DNA of 64,000 bases. It comes from JBBRDU01 sp038230335 (lineage in GTDB: Bacteria; Verrucomicrobiota; Verrucomicrobiia; Chthoniobacterales; UBA10450). The notes under the pieces were generated by a model. It made no database searches. It was not told the DNA's origin and was given only the letters and a program-made list of their open reading frames with translations. The stretch is taken from assembly GCA_038230335.1 (NCBI GenBank), contig JBBRNL010000008.1:62001-126000 (forward strand). The letters are read 5' to 3'. The position numbers and the translations under genes are program-made. Shown here piece after piece: positions 35,217-44,099 of this stretch (its first letter is position 1; the number at the start of each line of letters is the position of its first letter).

Positions 35217-36652
35217 TGGCCCCAAATACTCCAGAGGAACGCGCCAGGCGTATCGTTCGATCCCTCATCTGGACGTATTTTGGGCTGCTCCTCATTGAAG
35301 GAGCGCTGCGGAAATGGGTCGTTCCGCAACTCTCTAATCCGCTGCTCGTCGTGCGCGATCCAGTCGCGCTTGGTATCTACTTTTTTTCCCTGCGCGCCGG
35401 GGTTTTTCCGCGCAACGCCTGGTTCGTCGTTTTGCTCTTGATCGGGATTCTTTCCAGCATTTGCACTTTCATTGTGTTGGATCCTTATCTTCCGCCCTCA
35501 AAAATTGCGCTGGTTTGCGGCTACGGAGTTCACGCGAACTTCTTCCACCTTCCGTTGATCTTTGTCATGGCCAAAGTGCTGCGGTTGGACGACGTCAGGA
35601 GATTCGGTTGGTGGACGCTTGTGCTCATCATCCCGATGACGTTTCTGATGATTGCTCAGTTCCGCGCCAGCCCGGATGCGCTCATTAACAGCACGGCTGG
35701 TGGCGAAGGCGAAATGATGACATCCGCTTTGGGCAAGGTGCGCACAGCCGGACCATTTTCCTTTGTTATCGGAGTGGTTCTCTATTTCGCTTTGGCCACA
35801 GCTTTTCTGATGTGGGGCGTTCTGAGGAAAGGTATGTACAAGAACTGGCTGCTTATGGCCTCTGGAATGGCGCTCGTCATCGGTATCGCCGTTTCCGGCA
35901 GCCGCTCGGCCGTTGCCTCTTGTGCGCTGGTCGTTGCTTCGCTCCTGCCCGTCATCATTTTCCGGCGCGATGCCATGAATCGCGTCGGCCAAATCCTGCT
36001 TGCTGTAGTCGTCCTTGGCTTCATCGTTAGCCGGACCCCGATTTTTAAGGAGGGAGTCAACGTTCTAAGCACGCGCTTCAGCGAAGTTGCGGAACAAACC
36101 CAGGAATCTGTCGCGCGCGGTATCATCGGTCGGACCTTTTCCGGTTTCAGTGAAAGTGCCTACATCTTTACGAAAGCTCCGTGGTTTGGCTACGGATTGG
36201 GAATCGGCACTAATGCCGGCGCCAACATCCTGACTGGTCACAATGTTTTTCTCCTAACGGAAGGGGAATGGCCGCGCATCCTGCTCGAAAGCGGCAAATT
36301 GCTCGGTCTCGCCTTCGTCGTCTGGAGGGTTGCCCTGACGTTTTATATTTTAGTGGCTTCGTTTAGGGCCCTCAAGGCCGGCAATCTTCTTCCTCTCTTC
36401 CTTTTTACGGCTGGCGCAGTCTCGTTGTTTTGGGGGCAATTCGGGCAACCGACGATTCTGGGATTCGCCGTCGTTACGCTGGGTCTCGCCTTGGCCGCCA
36501 CGCGAACGCCTGAGGCCGAGGAGGCCGCCGCCGTGCCGGTTGAAGTTCAACCGCCCTCGCGACGAGTGGTGCGGACCCGATCGGTTTTTGCCGAGCGAAT
36601 GCATGGCCCCACCACGGGATCCAGCCCGCCCAATGGTTCGATCGATCGGTAA
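35216..36652 (+). CDS. O-antigen polymerase/ligase-like membrane protein (Wzy candidate 1)
   Basis: A 478-residue polytopic membrane protein with about ten to twelve helices. After a charged N-terminus comes LIWTYFGLLLIEGALRKWVV, and the middle contains GSRSAVASCALVVASLLPVI, the type of segment seen in O-antigen polymerases and ligases. A large periplasmic-type loop follows VLSTRFSEVAEQTQESVARGIIGRTFSGF. The C-terminal 60 residues are soluble and proline-rich. It would join repeat units on the periplasmic face of the inner membrane. Its ATG overlaps the stop of the small upstream gene. A second polymerase-like gene lies at 44100. Confidence 0.72.
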   Translation: MAPNTPEERARRIVRSLIWTYFGLLLIEGALRKWVVPQLSNPLLVVRDPVALGIYFFSLRAGVFPRNAWFVVLLLIGILSSICTFIVLDPYLPPSKIALVCGYGVHANFFHLPLIFVMAKVLRLDDVRRFGWWTLVLIIPMTFLMIAQFRASPDALINSTAGGEGEMMTSALGKVRTAGPFSFVIGVVLYFALATAFLMWGVLRKGMYKNWLLMASGMALVIGIAVSGSRSAVASCALVVASLLPVIIFRRDAMNRVGQILLAVVVLGFIVSRTPIFKEGVNVLSTRFSEVAEQTQESVARGIIGRTFSGFSESAYIFTKAPWFGYGLGIGTNAGANILTGHNVFLLTEGEWPRILLESGKLLGLAFVVWRVALTFYILVASFRALKAGNLLPLFLFTAGAVSLFWGQFGQPTILGFAVVTLGLALAATRTPEAEEAAAVPVEVQPPSRRVVRTRSVFAERMHGPTTGSSPPNGSIDR

Positions 36653-36681
36653 TTTCGCCCGTTCCGTCTGTCGTCCTTACG

Positions 36682-37866
36682 ATGAGAATACTCAGGTCGA
36701 TTCACACGCTTGATCCGGCCGTCGGCGGTCCGATAGAATCCGTCCGAAAATCTTCCGAGGCCCTGCGTCTGCGTGGTCATGAAGTAGAGATTATTTCACT
36801 CGATGCGCCGGACGCTCCATGGCTTGGTGATTCGCCGGTCCCCACCCACGCGCTCGGCCCGGGCCGTGGCAGCTATGGCTACACCCCGAGGTTGCTCGAT
36901 TGGGTGAGAAAGCGTCATCGCGATTTCGATGCCGTCCTTATTCAGGGCGTCTGGCAATACAGCAGCTTCGGCGTATGGCGTGGGTTGCGCGGCACCACCA
37001 CGCCTTATTTCGTTTTCCCTCACGGGATGCTCGACCCATGGTTTAGAAAAACCTATCCCCTCAAGCATCTGAAGAAGTTGCTTTATTGGCCCTGGGCAGA
37101 GTATCGCGTGCTCCGCGATGCGGCAGCGGTGCTCTTTACCTCCGAAGAAGAAAAGCGTCTGGCGCGCGAATCTTTCTTCCCTTATCGCTGCAAGGAACTG
37201 GTCGTGAATTACGGCACGGCTCCACCGCCTGTTGATCTGTCGGCGGCGCGCGAATCCTTTTTTCAACGATTCCCGGATGTGCGCGGAAAACGCATTTTTC
37301 TCTTCCTCGGCCGCCTCCACGAAAAAAAGGGCTGCGATCTATTAATTGAAGCTTTTGCGGGAGCCGCTCCGAAACATGCGGCGGCGCAGCCTTTTCATCT
37401 CGTCGTGGCTGGCCCCTCCGAATCGACCTATCTCGCCCGGCTCAAGGATATGGCTGAGTCGATGTTGCCCAAGGCTAGTTCGGGCCAGCTTCCCATTACT
37501 TTTACCGGCATGTTGAGCGGCGATTTAAAGTGGGGCGCCTTCAGCGCCGCCGAAGTTTTTATTCTGCCGTCCCACCAGGAAAACTTCGGCATCGCCGTGG
37601 TGGAGGCGCTGGCCTGCGCGACTCCGGTTCTCATCTCGAACAAGGTTAATATTTGGCGCGAAATCGTGCAGGCCGGGGCCGGTTTTGCCGAGGAAGACAC
37701 CGTTGCCGGGACGAGCGCATCCATCGAGCACTGGTTAGGCACTTCGGAGGCAGAGCGTGTTCAGATGCGGATGAATGCGGAGAAGTGCTTTGCCGAGCGC
37801 TTCCATATCGACCGTGCGGTTGACTCCCTCGTTCAAGTGTTGTCCGGCGCACTGGCCGCAGGATGA
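36682..37866 (+). CDS. Glycosyltransferase, GT4 family
   Basis: A 394-residue GT-B enzyme. The N-terminal acceptor domain begins MRILRSIHTLDPAVGGPIESV, with the family's GGP loop. The donor domain has FLFLGRLHEKKGCDLLIEAF and LPSHQENFGIAVVEALACATPVLIS, with both glutamates of the E-x7-E motif. It starts 29 bases after the polymerase-like gene and overlaps the next GT4 by ATGA. The donor is unknown; the sequence looks intact. Confidence 0.9.
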   Translation: MRILRSIHTLDPAVGGPIESVRKSSEALRLRGHEVEIISLDAPDAPWLGDSPVPTHALGPGRGSYGYTPRLLDWVRKRHRDFDAVLIQGVWQYSSFGVWRGLRGTTTPYFVFPHGMLDPWFRKTYPLKHLKKLLYWPWAEYRVLRDAAAVLFTSEEEKRLARESFFPYRCKELVVNYGTAPPPVDLSAARESFFQRFPDVRGKRIFLFLGRLHEKKGCDLLIEAFAGAAPKHAAAQPFHLVVAGPSESTYLARLKDMAESMLPKASSGQLPITFTGMLSGDLKWGAFSAAEVFILPSHQENFGIAVVEALACATPVLISNKVNIWREIVQAGAGFAEEDTVAGTSASIEHWLGTSEAERVQMRMNAEKCFAERFHIDRAVDSLVQVLSGALAAG

Positions 37867-38993
37867 AAATCACGATTGTTCTCGGGGCCTTCCTGCCTGT
37901 TCCGGCGGTCATGGGCGGCGCCGTCGAAAAGGCATGGTTGATGTTAGCCGAGGAGTTTGCCTCGCGTGGCCACGACGTCAGGATCATCTCCCGCGCCGTT
38001 CCGCAGTTTCAGCGCGAAGAAACCTTGCGCGGTGTGCGCCATTTACGGGTGCCAGGTTTCAATGCGCCGCGCTCGCTCGTGTGGCTAAAGTGCCTGGATT
38101 TGATCTATTCGATCAGGGCCAAGGCGAACCTGCCGGAAGCGGATGTGCTTATCACCAACACGTTTTGGTTGCCCGTGCTGGTTCGAGCCAGCGCGCGAGG
38201 ACGGATCTATGTGCATGTGGCGCGTTTCCCGAAAGGGCAACTTTCCCTCTACGGACGCGCCGCCCGGTTGCAGGCGCCATCGAGAGCCGTGGCTAAGGCG
38301 ATCGAAGGACAGGCCCCGGCGCTCATGGACAGAACGATTGTCATCCCGTACCCGGCCCCGCCGGCTCTGTCTTCGACTGCTCCACCCGCGCTGGCTCAGC
38401 GGAAGAAAATAATATTGTACGTCGGCCGGGTTCATCCGGAAAAAGGGGTGCACCTGCTGGTCGAAGCGTTTGCCACCCAGGCGCGCACTGTTTTTGCTGA
38501 CTGGAAGCTGATGATCGTTGGACCGACCGAAGAAAAGTTTGGGGGAGGCGGAGAATCCTATCTCGCTTCTCTCCGGAAACTTGCTCAGCCGGCTTCCGAT
38601 CAGGTGATTTTGGCGGGCCCGATTTTTGATGCTGCGGAACTGGAGAAGACGTTGCGGGACGCGCGCCTTTTTGTTTATCCTTCCCTGGCTGAACGTGGTG
38701 AATCATTCGGTCTCGCTCCCTTGGAAGCGATGACGCACGGATGTGCTGTGCTGGTTTCAGATCTGGAGTGCTTCCAGGATTTCATTAACGACGGAGTGAA
38801 CGGATTCGTGTTCGATCATCGCTCGAGCGATCCGATGGAGACGTTAACGACTAGGATTCGAAGTGCCATGGCCGAGGAAACAATGCTCGCCCGCGTGGCC
38901 GAGGCAGGTTATGAGAAGTCGGCTGAGTATTCCTTGTCGCGCGTGGCCGACCGTTTCTTGCAGGACTTCAATTCAATGATGCAGAATCCGTGA
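37863..38993 (+). CDS. Glycosyltransferase, GT4 family
   Basis: A 376-residue GT-B enzyme. MKITIVLGAFLPVPAVMGGAVEKAW begins the acceptor domain. The donor domain has ILYVGRVHPEKGVHLLVEAF, and YPSLAERGESFGLAPLEAMTHGCAVLVSD holds the E-x7-E motif. The ATG overlaps the previous stop (ATGA), and its own TGA overlaps the acetyltransferase start (TGATG). It is probably a cytoplasmic enzyme that extends the lipid-linked repeat. Confidence 0.9.
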   Translation: MKITIVLGAFLPVPAVMGGAVEKAWLMLAEEFASRGHDVRIISRAVPQFQREETLRGVRHLRVPGFNAPRSLVWLKCLDLIYSIRAKANLPEADVLITNTFWLPVLVRASARGRIYVHVARFPKGQLSLYGRAARLQAPSRAVAKAIEGQAPALMDRTIVIPYPAPPALSSTAPPALAQRKKIILYVGRVHPEKGVHLLVEAFATQARTVFADWKLMIVGPTEEKFGGGGESYLASLRKLAQPASDQVILAGPIFDAAELEKTLRDARLFVYPSLAERGESFGLAPLEAMTHGCAVLVSDLECFQDFINDGVNGFVFDHRSSDPMETLTTRIRSAMAEETMLARVAEAGYEKSAEYSLSRVADRFLQDFNSMMQNP

Positions 38994-39550
38994 TGGCTGA
39001 AGCCCAAATCGTTAACCCGGAACAGAAGCTGGCGCAGGAGTCACCCTGGTCGGGCCGTAGCCGTTTCATGCGCGTCCTGTGGGAGTGTTGCTGGATGGTA
39101 TTTTGCGAATGGACCCCGAAACCGTTGAATGAGTGGAGACTCTTTTGGCTGCGGATTTTTGACGCTAAAATTCACGGTACCCCATTTGTGCATCAGCATG
39201 CGCGTATTGCCATTCCGTGGAATTTGACCCTGCACGACCGCGCTTGTCTGGGCGACCGCGCCAATGCCTACACTCTTGGCGAGATTGAAGTGGGAGCGCG
39301 CGCCATCATCGCCCAGGAAGCGTATTTAAGCACAGGCAGCCACGATTTTACCCAGGCGGCGCTTCCGCTTGTGACAGCCAAAATCACGATAGGGGAAGAC
39401 GCGTTTGTGGGCGCCCGCGCATTTATTTTGCCGGGCGTGACAATCGGAGCACGCAGCGTTATTGGCGCCTGCTCGGTCGTTACGCGTGACATTCCCGAGA
39501 ACGCCATTGCCGCGGGAAATCCCTGCAAGGTCTTGCGTTTTCGCGATTAA
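38993..39550 (+). CDS. WcaF-like acetyltransferase (left-handed beta-helix)
   Basis: A 185-residue hexapeptide-repeat acyltransferase similar to the putative colanic acid acetyltransferase WcaF. The N-terminal WMVFCEWTPKPLNEWRLFWLRIFDAKI segment is characteristic of that group. The beta-helix region shows repeated [LIV]-G-x4 hexapeptides (ITIGEDAFVGARAFILPGVTIGARSVIGACSVV), ending with the AGNPCKVLR loop typical of the family. The likely catalytic histidine is in GSHDF. It would O-acetylate a sugar of the repeat using acetyl-CoA. ATG 38993 overlaps the GT4 stop; a GTG sits three bases earlier. Confidence 0.88.
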   Translation: MAEAQIVNPEQKLAQESPWSGRSRFMRVLWECCWMVFCEWTPKPLNEWRLFWLRIFDAKIHGTPFVHQHARIAIPWNLTLHDRACLGDRANAYTLGEIEVGARAIIAQEAYLSTGSHDFTQAALPLVTAKITIGEDAFVGARAFILPGVTIGARSVIGACSVVTRDIPENAIAAGNPCKVLRFRD

Positions 39551-39643
39551 CCTTTCCACCGAAGAAATGGCGCTCTGTCGTATGGATTACGATTCTCTTT
39601 TGAATGTCCCCCATAACGCCACGAAGGCAGGCTCTGCCGTGAA

Positions 39644-40456
39644 ATGAATTTTCCCGGCAAGAGCAAGCTCCGGCACTGGTTTTGGATTATCGCCTTCAAG
39701 TATCCCCGTTTCCGCCTCGCCCTGACCCGGGCTCTGGTGCCGTCGCGCGAAACAGAAATTCAACTTTTCGGCGCCCATCTTTGTATCAACACACGTGAAG
39801 AGATTGGATTGTGGCGGGCCTCGCGCATGGCCGATGAAAACGTTGTCTTCCGCGACGAAACCGCTTCCCTTTTGAATCTGGCTCTCCTCCTGCAACCAGG
39901 GGACGTTTTTGTCGATATTGGTGCAAATGTGGGGCTTTACAGTTCGATCTTGTCGCGATTTCGAAACGTGTTTCCGCAAAACCGTTGTGTTGCCATAGAG
40001 GCGAATCCAGCAACAGCGGCGCGTTTACGACGCTCGGTCAATCAGTCCGAGGTCACAGTGTTAAACATCGGCGTCTCCAATCAGGCCGGGGACCTTCACT
40101 TTGAACCTGGAGTTACCTCGGGAGTGTTTAAAGTAGGGGCATCGGCTGCGGTCAGAAATGCGATGCAGATCCACTGCGAGCCACTCGATTCAGTGTCGCT
40201 CCCGGAGGGCGATCTCGTCGTGAAGATTGACGTGGAAGAACACGAATTGCAGGTGCTGGAAGGCGCGAAACGGCTCTTTGCCGATGGGCGCATCAAGGTT
40301 GTTTATCTCGATGGGTATACGGGCGTTGCCATTCCGGATTTCCTGCGCCAGCGGGACTTCATTTTGTTTGATGGGCGGACCATGCGTCGATGCGATGAGG
40401 CGCCGCCGGCCTACGCTTTGCTCGGGATTCACCGCACCCGCCTTCAGCACAAATGA
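39644..40456 (+). CDS. FkbM-family methyltransferase
   Basis: A 270-residue SAM-dependent methyltransferase. Motif I is VFVDIGANVGLYSSIL (about residue 89), followed by CVAIEANP, and LVVKIDVEEHELQVLEGAKRL near 195 is the FkbM-type motif block. The N-terminal 60 residues are basic and hydrophobic (FWIIAFKYPRFRLALTRAL). It is the second FkbM enzyme of the locus and is only distantly similar to the one at 34201, so the two probably methylate different positions. The stop overlaps the next GT2 start (ATGA). Confidence 0.88.
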   Translation: MNFPGKSKLRHWFWIIAFKYPRFRLALTRALVPSRETEIQLFGAHLCINTREEIGLWRASRMADENVVFRDETASLLNLALLLQPGDVFVDIGANVGLYSSILSRFRNVFPQNRCVAIEANPATAARLRRSVNQSEVTVLNIGVSNQAGDLHFEPGVTSGVFKVGASAAVRNAMQIHCEPLDSVSLPEGDLVVKIDVEEHELQVLEGAKRLFADGRIKVVYLDGYTGVAIPDFLRQRDFILFDGRTMRRCDEAPPAYALLGIHRTRLQHK

Positions 40457-41325
40457 ACGATAAATCCCTGCGTGTTCCGATTTCAGTTGTTGTGCCGATC
40501 AAGAACGAGGCGGAGAACCTGCCGCGCTGCCTCGGGAGCATTCAGTGGGCGGAGGAAATTTTCGTGGTCGATTCTCACAGCAGTGACGGCTCCGTCGAAA
40601 TTGCCACACAACTCGGCGCAACAGTTGTTCAGTTTGAGTTCCAGGGAACCTGGCCCAAAAAGAAGAATTGGGCGCTGCAAAATCTGCCTTTCAGGCATGA
40701 ATGGGTCCTCATCCTGGATGCCGATGAAGCGCTCCCGGCGGAAGCGGCTGAGGAAATCGCCAGGGCGGTGAGTAGCCCGAGCAACATCGCCGGGTATTGG
40801 ATCAACCGCCGTTTCTTTTTCCTGGGGCGTTGGTTGCGGCACTCCTACTATCCGAATTGGAATCTTCGTTTGTTTCGACATCAACTCGGTCGGTATGAGC
40901 GGTTAACGGAAGCGGAGACGAAAAGTGGGGATAACGAGGTGCATGAACACGTGATCGTGCAGGGACAGACCGCACGTCTGCGCTGCGAGATGGACCATTA
41001 TGCGTTCCCGTCGGTCGATGTATTTGTCGAGAAACATAACCGCTATTCCAACTGGGAAGCACGGGTGGCGGTCGATGGCTTGCTGCCGCAAAGCGCCGGT
41101 GACTTAAGTCACCGGCGGGTGGAGCGTCGCCGTCGACTCAAACTGTTGTCGCAGCGCCTTCCTTTCCGCCCCCTCCTGCGATTCCTTTACATTTTTGTGT
41201 GGCAGAAGGGTTTCCTGGACGGTCGGGACGGATATTACTTTGCCCGCTTGCACGCGACCTACGAGTTTCTTTCCGTTGTCAAAACGTACGAGCTGCGCCG
41301 GCGCGCCGAAGTGGTACAAGACTGA
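40453..41325 (+). CDS. Glycosyltransferase, GT2 family (WaaE/KdtX-like)
   Basis: A 290-residue GT-A enzyme. The fold begins ISVVVPIKNEAENLPRCLGSI, EIFVVDSHSSDGS contains the first aspartate, and WVLILDADEALP contains the DxD site. NEVHEHVIVQG and the basic C-terminal segment LPFRPLLRFLYIFVWQKGFLDG are typical of the LPS-core beta-glucosyltransferase (WaaE/KdtX) type, where the helix may touch the membrane. It overlaps the FkbM gene by ATGA and is followed 9 bases later by a WcaI-like gene. Confidence 0.9.
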   Translation: MNDKSLRVPISVVVPIKNEAENLPRCLGSIQWAEEIFVVDSHSSDGSVEIATQLGATVVQFEFQGTWPKKKNWALQNLPFRHEWVLILDADEALPAEAAEEIARAVSSPSNIAGYWINRRFFFLGRWLRHSYYPNWNLRLFRHQLGRYERLTEAETKSGDNEVHEHVIVQGQTARLRCEMDHYAFPSVDVFVEKHNRYSNWEARVAVDGLLPQSAGDLSHRRVERRRRLKLLSQRLPFRPLLRFLYIFVWQKGFLDGRDGYYFARLHATYEFLSVVKTYELRRRAEVVQD

Positions 41326-41334
41326 GCGGTTGCG

Positions 41335-42558
41335 ATGCGCGTAATCGTCTGGGGGATCAATTATGCGCCGGAAATTACCGGAATCGCGCCGCACAATGTT
41401 TCATTGTGCGAGTATCTGCACGGGCACGGGCACGACGTGGAGATGGTTACGACGTTCGCCTACTACCCGGCCTGGCGGAAGAGCCTCGAAGATAGAAACA
41501 GGCTCTATCGCACCGACTGCATCAACGGCGTGCCCGTTCATCGTTGCTGGCATTTTGTTCCCGCGCGGGTGACCTCACTCAAGCGAATCCTGCACGAAGC
41601 GACCTTCGCGATCGGGTCCACCCTCCGGGTCCTTGCTCTTAAGACGCCCGATGTCTATGTGGTAGCGTCGCCGCCGCTCATTCTCGGAACGGCCGCCTGG
41701 CTGGTGTCAGTGCTCAAACGGGCACCATTCATTTTTCACGTGCAGGATCTGCAACCGGATGCGGCAGTTGGCCTTGGCATGTTGCGCGAGGGCTGGTTTA
41801 CGCGCGCGCTTTATGGGCTGGAAGACTTTGCCTACAAACATGCGTTGCGCGTGTCCGGTATCAGCCCCGAAATCCTGGACGCCTTCCGTCGCAAGCATGT
41901 GCCGGAAGAAAAACTGATCCTGTATCCGAACAGCGTTGAGCTGCCGGACATGACCAGCATGCCCGAGTCTGGCGCGTTCCGACGCAAACACGGCTTCCGA
42001 CCGGACGAGTTTCTTGCCGTCTATGCCGGAAACCTCGGCGTAAAACAGGGATTGGAAATCCTTCTCGATGCGGCCGAGTTTTTGCGGACGGAGTCGAATA
42101 TTCGGATTGTACTATGTGGGGATGGAGCCGAACGCGTCGCCATGGAGGAAAATGCACGTCGACGCCAGCTCCAGAATGTGTCGATGCTGCCACTCCAACG
42201 CGGTCTCGATTATGAAGAGTTGCTCATCGATGCCGACGTTTCTTTCATCACCCAACAAAGTGGCTCCGGGAATGCATTTTTCCCGAGTAAATTGCTCGTG
42301 ACCCTGGCGCACTTCAGTCCCGTCGTGACGGTGTCGGACGAAGGCAGTGCTCTCGCCCGGGCCGTCGCGGACGGGAGTTTCGGTGTGAATGTCTCTCCCG
42401 GTCAGCCGGCCGAGCTCGCCCGTGTTCTTGCCGAAATAGCGCGAGATCCCCAGAAGCGCCGAGCGTGGGGGCGTTCCGGCCGGGCTTATGTGGAGCAGTT
42501 CGAGCGGAGCCGTATCATCGAGAAATTCACGACGCAGCTGAATTCGGTGATTCGTTAG
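41335..42558 (+). CDS. WcaI-like glycosyltransferase (GT4)
   Basis: A 407-residue GT-B enzyme resembling the colanic acid glycosyltransferase WcaI. The N-terminal VIVWGINYAPEITGIAPHNVSLCEYL matches that group, with YYPAW shortly after. A hydrophobic patch, VVASPPLILGTAAWLVSVL, followed by FHVQDLQPDAAVGLG is characteristic. The donor region includes VYAGNLGVKQGLEILLDAAEF. In E. coli, WcaI transfers fucose; the sugar used here cannot be told. It is the last gene of the plus-strand assembly run and converges on the WcaJ-like gene with 4 bases between the stops. Confidence 0.9.
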   Translation: MRVIVWGINYAPEITGIAPHNVSLCEYLHGHGHDVEMVTTFAYYPAWRKSLEDRNRLYRTDCINGVPVHRCWHFVPARVTSLKRILHEATFAIGSTLRVLALKTPDVYVVASPPLILGTAAWLVSVLKRAPFIFHVQDLQPDAAVGLGMLREGWFTRALYGLEDFAYKHALRVSGISPEILDAFRRKHVPEEKLILYPNSVELPDMTSMPESGAFRRKHGFRPDEFLAVYAGNLGVKQGLEILLDAAEFLRTESNIRIVLCGDGAERVAMEENARRRQLQNVSMLPLQRGLDYEELLIDADVSFITQQSGSGNAFFPSKLLVTLAHFSPVVTVSDEGSALARAVADGSFGVNVSPGQPAELARVLAEIARDPQKRRAWGRSGRAYVEQFERSRIIEKFTTQLNSVIR

Positions 42559-42562
42559 ACGG

Positions 42563-43963
42563 TCAGTAAGCCGTGCGCGGCGGGAAAAGGACGTGCACGA
42601 AAGTGCGCAGGATGATCCCGAATTCGAGGGAAATATTCCAGTTCTCCAGGTACTCAAGATCGCAGGCCACGCGATTCTCGATATCAGAATGTTCCCGGGT
42701 TTCACCGCGAAACCCGCGCACCTGGGCGAGGCCGGTGATACCCGGTTTAACGAAGGCGCGCACGTGGTAATTTTCCATGAGGCGGGCGAACTTATTGTTG
42801 TGCTCGATCAGGTGAGGGCGCGGCCCGACGATGCTCATTTCTCCCAGAAGCACATTCCAAAACTGCGGCACCTCATCGAGGCTTAGTTTGCGCAGCCATT
42901 TTCCGGCCGGATAAACCCGGCTGTCTCCGTCGCGAGCCTGAAGGGCCAGTTCCTCGTGATCCGTTCGCATGGTGCGGAATTTATAAATTCGGAAATGGCG
43001 ATTCTGCATACCGGCGCGGTTTTGCACATGGAAGAGTGGCCCGGGCGATTGCGCGCGTTGGAGCAGCCAAACCAGCATGGCCAGGATTGGGAAGAGGAAC
43101 AGAATGACTGGCACGGCGATGGCCAGATCAATGGCGCGCTTGACGAAACGGTTGAGCGGATTTTCCAGGGGTTCTTCGCGCAAGCCCATGAAGCGAAAGC
43201 CGCCATCCTCGAAATGGGTCACAGAGTGCCGCAAGCGCTCTTCTAAATCGCTCAGAATAAACAAGCGCACGCCGCTCTGGTCGCATGTGCGAATGACCGT
43301 TTGATTTGCTTCGGTGAAGAAGGGGAATTCGAGCAGAATTACCTGACTGATATGATGTTCTCGGATGACGTTTTCGAGTTGATCGACTCGTCCGATAATG
43401 GGGACACTCCGCTCCGTGCCGTCGCCCGAATCGTCTGAAATGAGGCCCACCGTGCGCAGGCCGATTTCGGACTTGCGCTGCAGCCATTCGGTTAACTGGG
43501 CGGCTTTGCGGCTTGAGCCGACCAGTAATGTCCTCTCCTCTCGCCGAAAGATCCGACGGGCCAGGAATCCGGGAAGATAGTAATGCGAAAAAAGCAACGC
43601 CACGTACAGCCAGGGCACAAAGTTGAAGAAAAATATGCGCGAAATGAAACCATCCTTCGTCGCGATCAGGTAAAGGACGAGTAAACCGATGCTGGCCACG
43701 GTCTGGCGAAGACTGAGGCGATGGGGGCGCAATAGCTCGTTTTGCAGGAAATAGTTTTTGGAACGACTGAGTGCCTCTAGAAACATGCCGATCACGATTA
43801 AGCCGCAGTAAATGCTGTAGCGGCGCCAGGTGAATTCCGCCCCGGCTCCGGGCGAATAGAACGTCACCATGATCCAGACACCAAACCAGAAGAGAACGGC
43901 GACCATGACGATCTGGCAGACCAGAAAGACGCGGTAGAGGCCTTCCGTGCGTTGCGTCACCAT
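42563..43963 (-). CDS. Exopolysaccharide polyprenyl glycosylphosphotransferase (WcaJ-like initiating enzyme)
   Basis: This enzyme starts the repeat by transferring a sugar-1-phosphate to undecaprenyl phosphate. At 466 residues it is the long polytopic form: several N-terminal helices (for example VFLVCQIVMVAVLFWFGVWIMV), a CoA-binding-like Rossmann region (TLLVGSSRKAAQL), then a final helix and the catalytic bacterial sugar transferase domain. That domain has KRAIDLAIAVP, FRTMRTDHEE, LRKLSLDEVPQFWNVL and GEMSIVGPRPHL. It is encoded against all neighbours, so it must have its own promoter in 43964-44099. The first sugar is probably glucose or galactose by analogy. Confidence 0.93.
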   Translation of the reverse strand: MVTQRTEGLYRVFLVCQIVMVAVLFWFGVWIMVTFYSPGAGAEFTWRRYSIYCGLIVIGMFLEALSRSKNYFLQNELLRPHRLSLRQTVASIGLLVLYLIATKDGFISRIFFFNFVPWLYVALLFSHYYLPGFLARRIFRREERTLLVGSSRKAAQLTEWLQRKSEIGLRTVGLISDDSGDGTERSVPIIGRVDQLENVIREHHISQVILLEFPFFTEANQTVIRTCDQSGVRLFILSDLEERLRHSVTHFEDGGFRFMGLREEPLENPLNRFVKRAIDLAIAVPVILFLFPILAMLVWLLQRAQSPGPLFHVQNRAGMQNRHFRIYKFRTMRTDHEELALQARDGDSRVYPAGKWLRKLSLDEVPQFWNVLLGEMSIVGPRPHLIEHNNKFARLMENYHVRAFVKPGITGLAQVRGFRGETREHSDIENRVACDLEYLENWNISLEFGIILRTFVHVLFPPRTAY

Positions 43964-44099
43964 GGTTTATTGCAGTTGCGGCAGGCTCAGAGTACGCGAT
44001 GGCCGCGTCCCTTCAACTCGTGCTAAGATAGGGCCGCGGAAACCTGTACCTCTGTCTGTAAAATAGCTATTCCCATACCATGGTAGTCTTCTTCGGGTA

